From positions 30,943,503 through 31,007,502 of the forward strand of contig CM035170.1 of the NCBI GenBank assembly GCA_020205615.1: a stretch of DNA of 64,000 nt, read 5' to 3'. The notes beneath the pieces were generated by a model. That model was given only the letters and a program-made list of their open reading frames with translations. It made no database searches and was not told the origin of the DNA. The stretch comes from Panax quinquefolius (lineage: Eukaryota > Streptophyta > Magnoliopsida > Apiales > Araliaceae). Positions 37,139 to 49,185 of the stretch are shown piece after piece; position 1 is the stretch's first letter; each line of letters starts with the position of its first letter. The position numbers and the translations under genes were made by a program.

Positions 37139-37935
37139 ACACGAAAAGTGTCCCGAATACCCAATTGAACAATATATCCTCCAGATATCAATTATACTAA
37201 CACAAATAAGTCCAAAACTATGGAACTATAAAATTCATCTTTATTCAACACGAACTTATTCATCATTAATATTATAATTCACAATATTTAACAACCAGGT
37301 CGTTCCCAGGAAAGAGGAGGCTTTTCGATAAGGATTTCTCCTTATTGGCGCGCAATTAGGTGACCAAACCTCTCCTTGACAGAACTTCTAGACATTGTCA
37401 ATATTGCAAATAATAATATGAATAACTTTGCCATCTCAATTATTGATTTAATAATATATCATATAATACAGATGATACTGTAACAATAATTGAATCAATA
37501 ATATGAGAAATATGATGCATCAATTACTGTAGCAATAATTGAGTATAGCTTAGTGATATCTCACGTAAGCATCAATAATCAATACCGTGTGCTACTATCG
37601 CGCAACTACGCCAGACATCTTGTAATTTTACTACTGGGTAGTTCAACAGTTTTAACGGTAACACCTCCGCCATTATTTTCATAAAGTATTTTTGTCATTT
37701 TCTCAATTCGACAATAATTATGTTGTGGGGTCCACCAATGATTGTGCCGTTGTACGAATATTCCCTGTTAAAACGAATATTCCCCGACCAATCGAATATT
37801 ATATAACAACTTGCGTACTTTGCAAAATTTATAAATATTACCCACAACTATAACATTATATCAAATCAATACCATAATATTCAAAAATATAATTCAAAAA
37901 ATTATTCTTTATTCATAAAAGTTGGGGTCTTACAA

Positions 37936-37947
37936 CCTCCCCTTCTT
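37936..37947 (-). other. Polypurine tract, B internal 2
   Basis: AAGAAGGGGAGG on the minus strand, one base from LTR 2. Confidence 0.85.
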
Positions 37948-37967
37948 ATGAAATTTCGTCCTCGAAA

Positions 37968-39680
37968 TTAGTGGTACATACCTGGTATGTCGAAGAGATG
38001 AGGATACCTTGACTTCATCTCAGATTCTAACTCCCAAGTCATTTCCTCCACATCGTGGTTTCTCCACAAAACTTTGACTTGAGGAATAACCTTGGAGCGT
38101 AGAACATGATCCTTTTTATCCAAGATTTTAACAGGTAACTCTTCATACGTTAAATCTTCCTCTATCTCATCTGGTTCTAACTCAATAATGTGGTTTGGGT
38201 CTTTCACATATTTACGTAACATAGATATATGAAAAACATTATGAACACGAGACATACTTGGCGGTAAGGCGAGTCTATAGGCCACATTTCCCACTCGCTC
38301 AAGAATTAAAAATGGGCCAATGAACCAAGGATTGAGCTTTCCTCTCTTTCCAAATCTCGTAACTCCTTTCCATGGAGCAACACGTAACAGCACAAGATCT
38401 CCAATATCGAATTCTACATCCTTTCGATGAAGATCAACATAACTCTTTTGTCGATCTTGTGAAGTTTTTATACGTTGTCGGATCGTTTGAATCTTTTCTG
38501 TAGTCATACGTACCAACTCCGGTCCCAACAATGTTGCTTCACCCACTTCATCCCAGCATACTAGAGAACGACACTTTCTTCCATATAATGCCTCAAATGG
38601 AGCCATGCCAATACTTCCTTGATAACTGTTGTTATAAGAAAACTCCACCAATGGTAAGAACTTGTTCCAACTTCCCTTGAAGTCAAGGACACAGAGACTT
38701 AATAGATCTTCAAGAGTTTGAATAGTCCTCTCCGACTGTCCATCCGTCTGAGGATGATATGCCGAGCTAAATCGTAAGTCTGTGCCCATAGCTTTTTGCA
38801 AACTAACCCAAAATCGTAAAGTGAATCTTGGGCCTCGATCAGAAACTATGGATACCGGCATACCATGCAGTCTTACAATCTCATTTATATACATACGATC
38901 AAGATGTTCAAGTGTATAAGTTTCTCGTATCGGTAAGAAATGAGCAGACTTGGTCAATTAATCAACAATGACCCAAATCGCATCTATGCCTTGAGAAACC
39001 TTAGGAAGTCCGGTAACAAAATCCATGGTAATGTGCTCCCACTTCCATTCTAGAATTTCAAGTGGCTGCAATGGACCTTTTGGTACCTGATGCTCCGCCT
39101 TGACTCGTTGACAAGTTAAACACCTTGAGATAAACTCCGCTATCTCTCTCTTCATATTGCTCCACCAAAATGTATGTCGAAGATCGTGATACATTTTGGT
39201 ACTCCCAGGATGGATTACAAACGGTGTGTTGTATGTCTCCATCATGATTTTATACTTTAAATTAGGGTCGTAAGGAACACAAAGTCTGGAGTTGACTTGA
39301 AGTATTCCTTCTTCATCAATTCTTGCTTCCGGCATAGCACCTTCTTGCACTTTCTTCCTCATACGCATCAGCTCTGGGTCTGTAGCTTGAGCATCTTTAA
39401 CTTTATCAATTAAAGTCGGTTCTACTCGTATATTCGCCATCATCACATGGGTCCCTAGAGTTTTTAACTCTATCTCCATCCTTTGCAAGTCACACAAAAT
39501 GGGCCTTTGCATTGACAATATCGCACTCGTACTTGCATATGATCTTCTACTCAATGCGTCAGCTACCACGTTCATTTTTCCCACGATGATATTGAATGGT
39601 ATGATCGTAATCTTCAATAGCTCGAGCCAACGTCTTTGGCACATTACACATTTATTTTAGGTGAAGAAAATATTTGAGGG
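37968..39680 (-). pseudogene. RNase H tail and integrase, B internal 2
   Basis: From 39644 to 37968 there are 559 codons with a single stop, at VIVD-stop-LTKSAHF (about 38955-38957), where relatives have AGA. The part contains [10 protein letters not shown], the HHCC region ([17 protein letters not shown]), [28 protein letters not shown] (Asp retained, next Asp changed to Gly) and [15 protein letters not shown] with the catalytic Glu. It ends with FHISMLRKYVKDPN and VKVLWRNHDVEEMTWE. A small frameshift at the extreme C-terminus replaces the last residues. The RNase H piece upstream has the shared one-base loss. Confidence 0.92.
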
Positions 39681-39960
39681 TTTTAGAAATGGGTTTTGTA
39701 CTAGGGTTAATACAAAATTTGATTTCACGCTCTAGGGGTAGGCTAAGAAGTCTTCAAGAATATGTCAGGAAATTTATTAACAATAGAAATATCACTAAAA
39801 ACTGTGACTCTCATTCAAGACTTGGATAGCACGTCACATTGATACCTATCAACTTGTCACTGTCATTCACAACGTTGCCTACAAAAAGTCTGGCTTCGGT
39901 GCATTCCACAAAAGAAAGTCAACAACGAAAGGATCGGGGCTCTTTATTTATGGCTTGATA
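39681..39960 (-). other. Shared unexplained segment before RT deletion, B internal 2
   Basis: This is the same 270-280 base segment as at 33034-33301. The deletion joint reads TTTCTAAAACCCTCAAATAT on the minus strand (ccc at 39678-39680). Confidence 0.6.
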
Positions 39961-40377
39961 TAACAATGATTGACTTTAGTGGTTTGGTTACTTTGAATTC
40001 GCATAACAGGTTAGTTAGGAGTATGAAAGCTAACAACCTTACAAAAAGCTTGATGAGTAGTTAACTAATCGTTTCCAAAAATCACATCAAAGGCAAGTAT
40101 TTTCAAAGAGATAAGATCGAGAGGTAACGTGAAAGTGTTGATTTGAAAAAGATTTATAAATAGTGGAGGTAACGAAGGTTTCTCCCAACTGAGTTTAAAC
40201 AGATATATCAAAGTCTAACTTCTCCGGAGTTAACTTCAAACATTGAACACAACTAGGTGCAATAAAAGAGTGAGTAGAACAGGTATCTAATACGGTATAG
40301 ACTTCGCAAGAGTTTATGACTAACATACTCGTGATAATTTTATTCAGGTTCCTTATCACAAAAAAAAACGCTCTCTC
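39961..40377 (-). pseudogene. Protease remnant, B internal 2
   Basis: It has the same layout as 33302-33732, with the TAA in place of the VET codons and a shifted frame after it. It carries additional changes: AACAGG stands where relatives have the ACCGG of DTG, so the catalytic motif is altered too. Confidence 0.8.
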
Positions 40378-41532
40378 TTAAACTATCGGCTTTGGCATGT
40401 CAGGGGACATCCTTTGGTGCCTCCATCCTAGTCAACATGTCTTGATGAACGACAAAAATCGAGCTAAGTGACCTTTTCTTCCACAATTATAACATGCTTT
40501 GACTGGCATCGCATGATTTGGGTGATGTGTCCCTCCCTCCACATTTGAAGCATATGATGGTGGTCGTTCTCCTTCCTTAACAACGAGTCTTTGGTCTTGA
40601 CGTCTTTTTCATCATTGTTGAATCCTCCCTTCTTGAAATGTCCATTCTTATTATTTTGACCATGATTACCACCGAAGTGGTTACCATTTCTGGCATGTTG
40701 ATTCCCTCCATGCTTATTGTCACCGCTTTGATGACTGTTATCACCGGTATTATCATTTTTCTGGCTGCTCTCTTTTGGTTGCGTTGACTCGTTATCGCGC
40801 TTCACTAACTGAGCCCTATTTACAACATCTGAATACAAATACAGTTTATGAGAAATAAGATATTGACGTATCTCCGGCTTCAAACCTCTAAAAACATCAG
40901 CGTCATTCTCTTTCATTAGCAACCAAGTGGGATGCAAATCGGGATAACTCGGCAAACTTGGCTTCGTACTGCGACACGGTCATGTTGTTTTGCTCCAACT
41001 TGATAAATTCCACCTCATTCATGTGACGAATGCTTTCGGGAAAGTACTTTTCATTGAACAGCTCTTGGAACTTCTCCTTAGACATCTTGAGTCGGCCGTC
41101 AGTAGATGCGTTTACAAATTCCCACCAGTGATCTGCCTCTTCACGCAACATAAAGGTGGCGAAGGGAACCTTTTGCTCCTCGGAGCATCCCAAGACATCA
41201 AATATGTTGGTGATCTGCTTTAACCACGTCTCCACCTTAAGTGGTTCTGGCTTTCCCAAAAACTTCGGTGGTCCCAGCTCCTTGAATTGCTTAGCGGTGA
41301 CCAATCGTGGGTTGCCATTGTTTCCTCCTGCATTATGAATAGGAGCCGCCTTCGCCTGATGTTGCATGAATTCTAAAAAACTCCTAAACGTACCGTCATT
41401 TGTCAATTGATCAGTGTTGTTGTTTACAGGAGGATTATCGCCATCCTGTTGCACATTGTCCTGATTATTGATTTGTGGAGAATCAACGGTCTCCTGTGCT
41501 CCATTGCTATTCTCAACATTCTCAAATGTCAT
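40378..41532 (-). pseudogene. gag: gag of B internal 2, frameshifted
   Basis: The start at 41532 reads MTFENVENSNGAQE and the capsid frame is open to ASHLVANERE at 40903. A lost base there shifts the frame. The second frame (40955-40464) carries LKPEIRQYLISHKLY, KNDNTGDNSHQSGDNKHGG and a broken first zinc knuckle. The second knuckle begins HVIIVEEKVT in a wrong frame. It is less intact than internal 1. The stop after the knuckles at 40378-40380 is at the family position. Confidence 0.9.
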
Positions 41533-41702
41533 TTTCAGATACTGCCACAAAACAAAGGTTAATTGACATGTAACATATTATCCCTATATTTTGAACGACC
41601 AATTAAATACCAAATAAACTTAGGTAGGTCATACTAGCGAAGGAATTCCCTGTCTCTCCCTTCTAGTTCTATTCTCACATCCTAGCCGTGGATCATATCC
41701 TA

Positions 41703-41714
41703 AGCTTTGATACT
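41703..41714 (-). other. Primer binding site, B internal 2 (mutated)
   Basis: TAGTATCAAAGC on the minus strand, with one further change relative to internal 1. Confidence 0.75.
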
Positions 41715-41718
41715 AACC

Positions 41719-43865
41719 GTTGACACCCCCAAAATTAGGTATACATCACCCATCTTGAGTCGCCAGATACATGGTACGTAATTCAAATACAACTTAATAA
41801 TACAACCGTCGTATACAATACGATAAAACATAAACCGTGAGTTTGAATACAAATATTGTCTACTAGAGATTATACAAACTCAAAAGGAGTCCTCATTACA
41901 ATTATTATCACACTATTTCACGAATAGTGAGGACTACTAATGCACCATCTAGGACCATCACTGTTCCCCAAGACAAGTCCCAAATTTACGTTCTCATTTC
42001 ACAAGAGAACAAAGAAAAGAAAGGGTTAGCTCAACTAGCTCAATAAGAAATATTATGACAAAGATAATGCAGAATAATTTATCGTTAGCCTTCAACAGTG
42101 TTAAACCGATAAAATATAATAACTATCAAGTTTAACTACAGCGGAACAAGCAATCCATTAGAAGAGTCAAGTAGGGAATAAAATCTACTATCTTCTATGA
42201 TATAAAAGGTTTTTCATCACTTTTATCGTTGGGACTCAGCTTAATAAATAATCCACATCATCGAATCACCCCTGCACTACGGCCAAGGATATTCTTTAGT
42301 ATCATGACCACGAATTATCCATGCACTACAGCTTAAGATAATCATGTTTTCATCAATGGTCTTGATCATGCCATAAAATAATTCATCTTTACACTACGAC
42401 CAAAGAGAATCCATAGCCATAATCATACCAAAAACTGTCCATCAATGCACTACGGGCCAATGAGGACTTTTTCCACATCATTTGTAACATTACGGTTATG
42501 ATTATACCGAATAATCCCTGGTCATAATCATACCAAGTCCATCTATGCACTACAGGCCACAGATGACTTTCAACAAAATATAAACATGAGGATGATGACA
42601 ATGATATAAGAATTCAATAAAACAAGTTCAAGAATTAATTTATCCAAGAACTGATAACGTTCAAATTGTCAACATGATCTTGCTTTTGTAGAGTAAAATT
42701 CAAGAATGCTCGTAAGAATATTTCCATGAAAAGATCTTGGATGAAGCGCAAATATCAAGGATATTCCACTAATTTCATGGAGTATAGAAGTCAAAGTTTT
42801 AACCAACCGAGTATAATAAAGAATGGAATAATAAAAGAAATCACCATGCATGCTATAGAATCGCACATATGAGTTATTCCAATGTAATAATAAAGGATGG
42901 AACCGTGTCAGCGTAAACACGCATACATGATATTCCGGCGAAATAATAAATAATGGAACCAGTCCCAGCATAAACACACGTATACATGATATTCTCGGCG
43001 AATAATAAATAATGGAACCAGTCCAAAGATAAACGCACGCACGTGATATTTCGACGGGATAATAAATAATGGAACCAGTCCGGTGTAAATGCACAGAATG
43101 TGATATTCAATCGACAAGAATAATACGAATCTTAATATTAGAAGAATGTCACCATGTATAGGGTAGCCCATATACAAGTTATTCCAAAAGAATAATAAAT
43201 AATGGAATAACAGAAGTTCTCTTCATGAATACAAAAGAAATAATACCACTTACCGTAAAAGAAACTGAATATAAGAGTAGGGAAGTAGCAAAATACTTTT
43301 CTATAAGTTCTCTTATAATTCTCTCTTTAGAGTTTCAGTGAATTCGTAAGAAATAATGAAGGAATGAGCTTCTATTTATAGGAAAATGGAATGAATAGTA
43401 ACTAATTCATGAACGGTCTAGATTGATTTACTATTAAACGGACGGGCCATATTGGTTTACTATTAAAACTTAAAACAACGGTCCATACTGATTTACTATT
43501 AGAACTTTAAACCAACGATCCATATTGATTTACTATTATAACTCCACCAGCGGTCCATATTGACTTACTATTATATCTTCAACCAACGGTCTGAAAAATT
43601 AGCACATCTCCTCATGGAATAATATTGTATCCAAATACCCGAATGCACAATACTAGAGTGAATAGTAACTGGGTGAATAGTAACTCGTGAATAGTAACTC
43701 ATTAATAGTAACTCGTGTATAGTAACTTGTGAATAGTAACTCATGAATAGTACTCCGACACGAAAAGTGTCCCGAATACCCAATTGAACAATATATCCTC
43801 CAGACATCAATTATACTAACACAAATAAGTCCAACACAATGGAGCTATAAAATTCATCTTTAATC
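41719..43865 (-). repeat. B LTR 3, first part
   Basis: This is the outer 5' LTR of the compound, beginning near 41719 (TTGACACCCCC, a mutated TGTGACGCCCC) and cut at 43865 by a copia solo LTR. The TATA box is at 43373-43380, the 60-bp array at 42860-43210 and the 14-bp array, 7 units, at about 43655-43757. It continues at 45758-46462. Confidence 0.9.
43373..43380 (-). promoter_or_regulatory. TATA box, B LTR 3
   Basis: TATAAATA on the minus strand, upstream of the leader with AATTATAAGAGAAC. Confidence 0.6.
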
Positions 43866-45752
43866 TGAAAGTAGTATGCACACAAGCCAATCATGTTTGA
43901 TGATAAAGCATATACTTTGTAACAATCTTATTCATTTATTAATAAAAAGTATTAATTTATTAAAGGCTTTTAATTATCTACATGATGCTGTTTTATAATA
44001 TGTGATAAACCCATAGTTTTAAGAAATGCTTTTAGAATAATGATGATGATCATTCTAATGAGATCTAAATTCTTAGAAAGCTTAAAACTAAAATAGTTCC
44101 TAATCATTGGATTACTAAATTGGGGATTAGTGAATCCGGATAGATTGGTACATACGTTGCTTGCTCATTGGATGAGGATGATTGATCTCATGATCATTTA
44201 TGTGGAGACACTAAAGCAAGTATGTAGGTGCTTATTAGAGAATAAGTTCATTGAACGTGGCTTGCTAAGGAATACCTAATGGAGTTTTACTTACTGTCAA
44301 TAGGAATTCTCAGTGATGATAGTAGTACAAGTGATCCTTGGACTTGAGATCATCATAGTATCTTGTGTATGATGAGTTATACTTTGACTTATTCCTTAAG
44401 ACCCTTAGGGTATATCAAAGGGTTTGCTTGGGTATAATAAGTTGTACATGGAGATAATGTATGATCAATAAAGAATCTACCACTTATATTAAAAGAAGAG
44501 AAATGTCCTATGTGATTCGATAAATGACAACCCAGTAAGTCCTTGGCCAAGGCGAATGAAATTAGAAAGGAGTTTCTAATTTGTATTATTTGGTGTTGTG
44601 CATTTAAGAGTCGAAATACATATAATTAAATAAAATAAGACTTGATGTAAATTCCATGTCTTATATTTAATTGAGACATTGTATGGTGGAAGGATTGAAT
44701 TGTCGCAGTAACTATTTACTCAAAGGTTCTTTTATGATTAATATTGAAATCTATATTATCCGGAAAGTCGTTGATCGCTAGGAAAGGCTTATCCTATTGT
44801 AGAATAAATATGATTTATTTAAATAAATTAATTGTTTAATTTATTTATTTAAATAAGATTAGAATTGTTCTAATTGATTTATTCACAACCTAGGTTTAAT
44901 ATGGAGAACCTAAAGGGTCACACCATAAAATGAAGAATAATTATTTAAGAAGTTAATGGAATAATCGTAATAATATGTTATGTATATTTAATTTAATCTA
45001 TGGTGATAGAATAAATTAAATAGCTTAATATTTATTATTTAATATTTTAGAAATATTAAATATAAATTAATAAGAGGAGTCTTATTAATATTATTATAAT
45101 AATTATTATTATTTTAATTTCTAAAAGAGTTTAGAAATTAATTTAATATAAGTACTCTCATTTATTCCTAATTGGATTAGGAAGGAAAATTAGTTAAAGG
45201 AGTTTAATTAATTATCCCTAATAAGATTAGGGAGCTTAATTAATTAAAAGAATTTAATTAATTAAATAAAACCCAATTCCTTAATTGTTAAGGTGGGTTG
45301 CCCACATCTATAAATAAGAGGAGTCTTATTATGGGTGATGGGGTTTGTTGACTTTTACAACATACGTTATAATTCCAATAGTTGGAGAGTACACTCCTTT
45401 TCTATAGAGATAGAAAAACTAGGGTTTAGCCAACCACCCATCTTCTTGAATTCTTCTTCTTCCTTGGTGGATCACCTCTAGAGGCCAAACACTTGGGTGG
45501 CTTACATTGATCAAAGGAAGGAATCTACCCGGAGATTCAAGGAGATCGCGGAGAAGTAGGAGGTGAACTCGTACCTGAGGAAGCTCGTTTCTACAAGGGT
45601 ATGATTTCATAATTTATCTTTTTCGTTTAATTAATAATTGTGCATAAAGGGTGATCCGGGTATATGGTTTGTAAAATTTTTAAACTCTGATTTTCCACGT
45701 TTCCGCTTATTTTTGCAATTTGATTGCGTTCATGAATATTACAAACCTAACA
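43866..45752 (+). repeat. Solo LTR of a Tork/Angela-like copia element
   Basis: It starts TGAAAGTAGTATGC, ends ATTACAAACCTAACA, and is flanked by a perfect 5-bp duplication TAATC (43861-43865 and 45753-45757). The 1887 bp contain no internal region. The TATA box is at 45309-45316. The downstream part ('cttgggtggcttacattgatcaaagg', 'tttccgcttatttttgcaa') resembles Angela/Tork LTRs. Orientation is plus, opposite to its host LTR. Confidence 0.88.
45309..45316 (+). promoter_or_regulatory. TATA box of copia solo LTR
   Basis: TATAAATA in 'CACATCTATAAATAAGAGG', about 440 bases before the LTR end. Confidence 0.6.
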
Positions 45753-45757
45753 TAATC

Positions 45758-46462
45758 AACACGAACTTATTCATCATTAATATTATAATTCACAATATTT
45801 AACAACCAAAATTCGTTCCCGTGAAAGAGGGGATTTTCGATAAGGATTTCTCCTTATTATGCCGCAATTAGGTGACCAAACCTCTCCTCGATGTAACTTC
45901 TAGACATTGTCGATATTGAAAATAATAATATGAATAACTTTGCTTAGTCTCAATTATTGATTTAATAATATATCATATAATGCAGATGATCTTTGTAACA
46001 ATAATTGAATCAATAATATGAGAGAAATATGATGCAAAAGAATTCTTCGTAGCAATAATTGAGTATAGGTGAGTGATTTCTCACGTAAGCATCAATAATC
46101 AATACCGGTATAGTGCTACTCTTGTGCCACGCAGACATCGCATTTACTTTTACTATCGGGTAGTTCAATGTGTTTAAGCGGTTCCACCTCCGCCAATTAT
46201 TTTCATAAAAAAAGTATTTTGTCGTTTTCTCATTCCGACAATAATTCCGTTGTAGGGTCCACCAATGATTGTGTCGTTATACCTAATATTCCTGTTAAAA
46301 TGAATATTCCCTGACCAATCGAATATTATATAACAACTTGCGTACTTTGCAAAATTTATAAAAATTACCCACAACTATAACATTATATCAAATCAATACC
46401 ATAATATTCAAAAATATATTTCTAAAAAATTATTCTTTATTCATAAAAGTTTGGGTCTTATA
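45758..46462 (-). repeat. B LTR 3, second part
   Basis: It continues 41719-43865 after the copia LTR and ends TTTGGGTCTTATA, a mutated GGGGTCTTACA, next to the env-like ORF. Confidence 0.9.
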
Positions 46463-47094
46463 GTTACCAACCTCAATCTTAAGTTCTTGTTGGCTCAGCT
46501 CTATTTGTAGGGAGAGAGACTGATTCATATTATCAATTTTGTCAGAGAGGGATAGGATTTTCTCTTCATTATCCTTCTGTGCTCGTATAACTTCTGCCTT
46601 CTGATCATTTATAGCCTTTAGATAGATTTGATCTTTCTCTTTTATTTTGAGAGATAAATCAGACATAGTTGCTTGAAGTCTGTTTTGAACTGCATTGTCT
46701 CCTGCTTCTGTCAACATCTTTGACTCTTCAGTGATGAGAGATATCTTCTCAACCAGCTCATCTGAATTCTTCAATAACTCCTGCTCCGTAGGAGTTTGGT
46801 CATGTGGTTGGGCAGCCTTTTGTTGACCACTAGTTTGGACTTCATGATTTTCATTCTTGGACAGATTTTGGAAAGCAGTGAGAATCTAATAAATCGTTGA
46901 GTGCCAATCACTGTTGGAGGATGAAGGAATATCAGGCAACTGTGCTTGGGCAGAAGGAGGCTTCTCATTCTGAACTTGATTATCATCAGTGGTAGAGTGA
47001 AGGAACTCTACGATCATATGCTTGGCCATGATTCTTCTGCCATCAGAACCCACTCTGCTATCATAGGGAATGTAGTGGTTGCCAGCATGTCGGT
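46463..47094 (-). pseudogene. Env-like ORF of Sirevirus-like element, central part
   Basis: On the minus strand one frame runs through this segment with a single stop (TAG at 46886-46888). It begins after the gag junction with HYIPYDSRVGSDGRR, then IMAKHMIVEF. A P/Q/S-rich linker follows the stop, and then a predicted coiled coil of about 100 residues (LVEKISLITEESKML, LSLKIKEKDQIYLKAI, DKIDNMNQSLSLQIEL). At 46463 it meets the B LTR. The frame is in register with 28417 downward if one copy of the 5-bp duplication is counted. I infer it is the env-like second ORF of the Sirevirus-like element. The N-terminal part is missing. Confidence 0.5.
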
Positions 47095-47223
47095 TCCCAC
47101 CAGTAATCTGCTTCTTCACACAACATAAAGGTGACGAAGGGAACCTTTTCCTCCTTGGAGCATCCCAAGACATCAAATATCTTGGTGATCTACTTAATCC
47201 ATGCCTCTGCCTTAAGTGGCTCT
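47095..47223 (-). pseudogene. gag: gag fragment (B-like), capsid part
   Basis: The minus strand encodes PLKAEAWIK, a stop, then ITKIFDVLGCSKEEKVPF and FMLCEEADYWWE. It corresponds to the capsid of the other gags and stops abruptly at WWE, where the env-like sequence follows. The upstream part of gag is at 49682-49974, beyond a solo LTR. Confidence 0.85.
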
Positions 47224-48931
47224 TGTGACGCCCCCAAAATTAGGTATACGTCACCCATCTTGGGTCGCCACTTACATGGTACATAAATTCAAATACAACT
47301 TACTAATATAAGCGTACAATAATCGACATAAACCGTGAGTTTGAATACAAATATTGTCTACTAGATATTATACAAACTCAAAAGGAGTCCTTATTACAAC
47401 TATTATCACACTATTTCACGAATAGTGAGGACTACTAATGCTATCCTCTGGACCATTACTCCGCTCCTCGACTTCGTCCTATATGTTCTCATTTCAAGAG
47501 AAAACGGAAAGAAAGGGTGAGCTCAACTAGCCCGAAGAAAAATATTATGACTAAGATAATGCGAATAAATTATCATTAGCCTTCAACGATGTTAAACCGA
47601 TAAAATATAATAGACAACCAGTTTAATCTGCAATGAATAAGCAATCCATTAAAAGAGTCAAGTAGAGAATAAAATCTACTATCTTTTAGGTTTTAAAAAG
47701 TTTTCATCAATTTTATCACGTGAGACTCGACTTTTAATAAATAAACCACCACGCCTAATCATCCACGTACCCGCGGTCAAGGATTTTCATCAAATTATCA
47801 ATGGTCATGACTATACCTTAGAATCACCCCTGGTCATAATCATACCAAAACTATCCATCAACGCATTACGAGCCAACGAGGACTTTTGTCACATCATTTA
47901 TATCAAGTCATGATTATACCGAATGATCCTGGTCATAATCATCATTGAGTTCATCTATGCAACGTAAACCAAAGATAACATAATATAACATGAGGATGAT
48001 GACAATGACATAGTAATTCAATAAAACAAGTTCAAGAATTATTTAATCCATGAATTATTAACGTCCGTTGTCAACACGATCTTGTTTACGTAGAGTAAAA
48101 TTCAAGAATGATCGGAAGAATATTTCCATGAAAAGATCTTTGGATGAAACGCAAATATCAAGGATATTCTACTAATTTCATGGAGTATGAAGTCAAAGTT
48201 TTAACCAACTGGGTATAATAAAGAATGGAATAACAAAAGAAATCACCATGCATGCGGTGCTTGTATGAGCGAGTTATTCAACAGAATAATAATAACGGAA
48301 CCAAAGTCGTGAAATTCACAATTTACGAAGGATGTTCCAACCGTAATAATAAAGATGGAACCGGATCCTATAAAACACACGATAGGATATTCCAATGTAA
48401 TGATAAAGATTTTAACCGTGTCCTGTGTAAAACACATGCATGGATGTTCCAACAGAATAATAAAGATTTTAACCAGTCCTGTAAAACACATGCATGAGAT
48501 GTTCCAATGAATAATAATAAAGATTTTAACCAGTGTCCGTAAAACACATGTGAGGATGTTCCAACGAGAATAATAGAAGAATGTCACCAAGTATAGGGTA
48601 AAATCACAGTATACGAGTTATTCCAATGTAATAATAAGCAATGGAATAACATAAGGATTTCACCAAGTATAGGGTATGCAAGCATACACAGTTTATGTAT
48701 AGGGTATGCCACTTTTTACGAGTTATTCCAATGTAATAATAGTGAATGAAATAATGAAGTTCTCTTCAAGAAGAAAGAATAACACCCTTACCGTAAAAGA
48801 ACCTAAATATAGAAATAGTGAAGTAGCAGAATACTCTTCTTCTTTCTATAATTTTCTCTCTATAGCTTCTCTCTATAATTCTCTCTAGAGTTTCAATGAA
48901 TTCGTAAGAAAATAATGAAGGAATGAGCTTC

Positions 48932-48939
48932 TATTTATA
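48932..48939 (-). promoter_or_regulatory. TATA box of solo B LTR
   Basis: TATAAATA on the minus strand in the usual context. Confidence 0.6.
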
Positions 48940-49019
48940 GGAAAATGGAATGCATAAGAATTAATCCATGAACTATTCCAGTTGATTTACTTTAATCGAC
49001 GGTCCATATTTAAAGAAAA

Positions 49020-49185
49020 TCTTTTAAATAAAATATAATATATTCTATTTATATAAAAACATTCTACTATGCAAACACTATGCAATACTATGCAAAACAC
49101 TATGCAAAATACTATGCAACACTATGCATAATAAAATATAATATATTCTATTTATGAATAACTTTAATAAAGTATTCTATTTTAT
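49020..49185. repeat. ACTATGCAA array with flanking direct repeats
   Basis: Seven units of ACTATGCAA plus two to four bases (49071-49130) are flanked by two copies of 'AAAATATAATATATTCTATTTAT'-like sequence, of which I quote only the core ATATTCTATTTAT (about 49032 and 49146). Confidence 0.85.

Larger units (their letters stand above)
35077..37934 (-). repeat. B LTR 2 (shared middle LTR)
   Basis: It serves as 5' LTR of internal 1 and 3' LTR of internal 2. Plus-strand ends are TGTGACGCCCC and GGGGTCTTACA. The TATA box is at 36698-36705 and the 60-bp array at 36240-36540. The 14-bp array, 11 units, is at about 36985-37138. It is closer to LTR 1 in array length than LTR 3 is. Confidence 0.93.
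28423..46462 (-). mobile_element. Compound B gypsy: LTR-internal-LTR-internal-LTR
   Basis: Reading on the minus strand there are three LTRs (46462 to 41719, interrupted; 37934 to 35077; 31286 to 28423) and two internal regions (41718-37935 and 35076-31287). Each internal region has a primer site at one end and a polypurine tract at the other. The outer flanks are TTTAC (28418-28422) and GTTAC (46463-46467), a 4/5 match consistent with one insertion into the env-like ORF. Unequal recombination between LTRs of one inserted element explains the shared middle LTR better than two insertions. Confidence 0.85.

Noticed and set aside
35077..37934. Two separate, adjacent B insertions
   Set aside because: The middle LTR directly abuts both internal regions, with no second LTR or duplication between them, so LTR recombination fits better.
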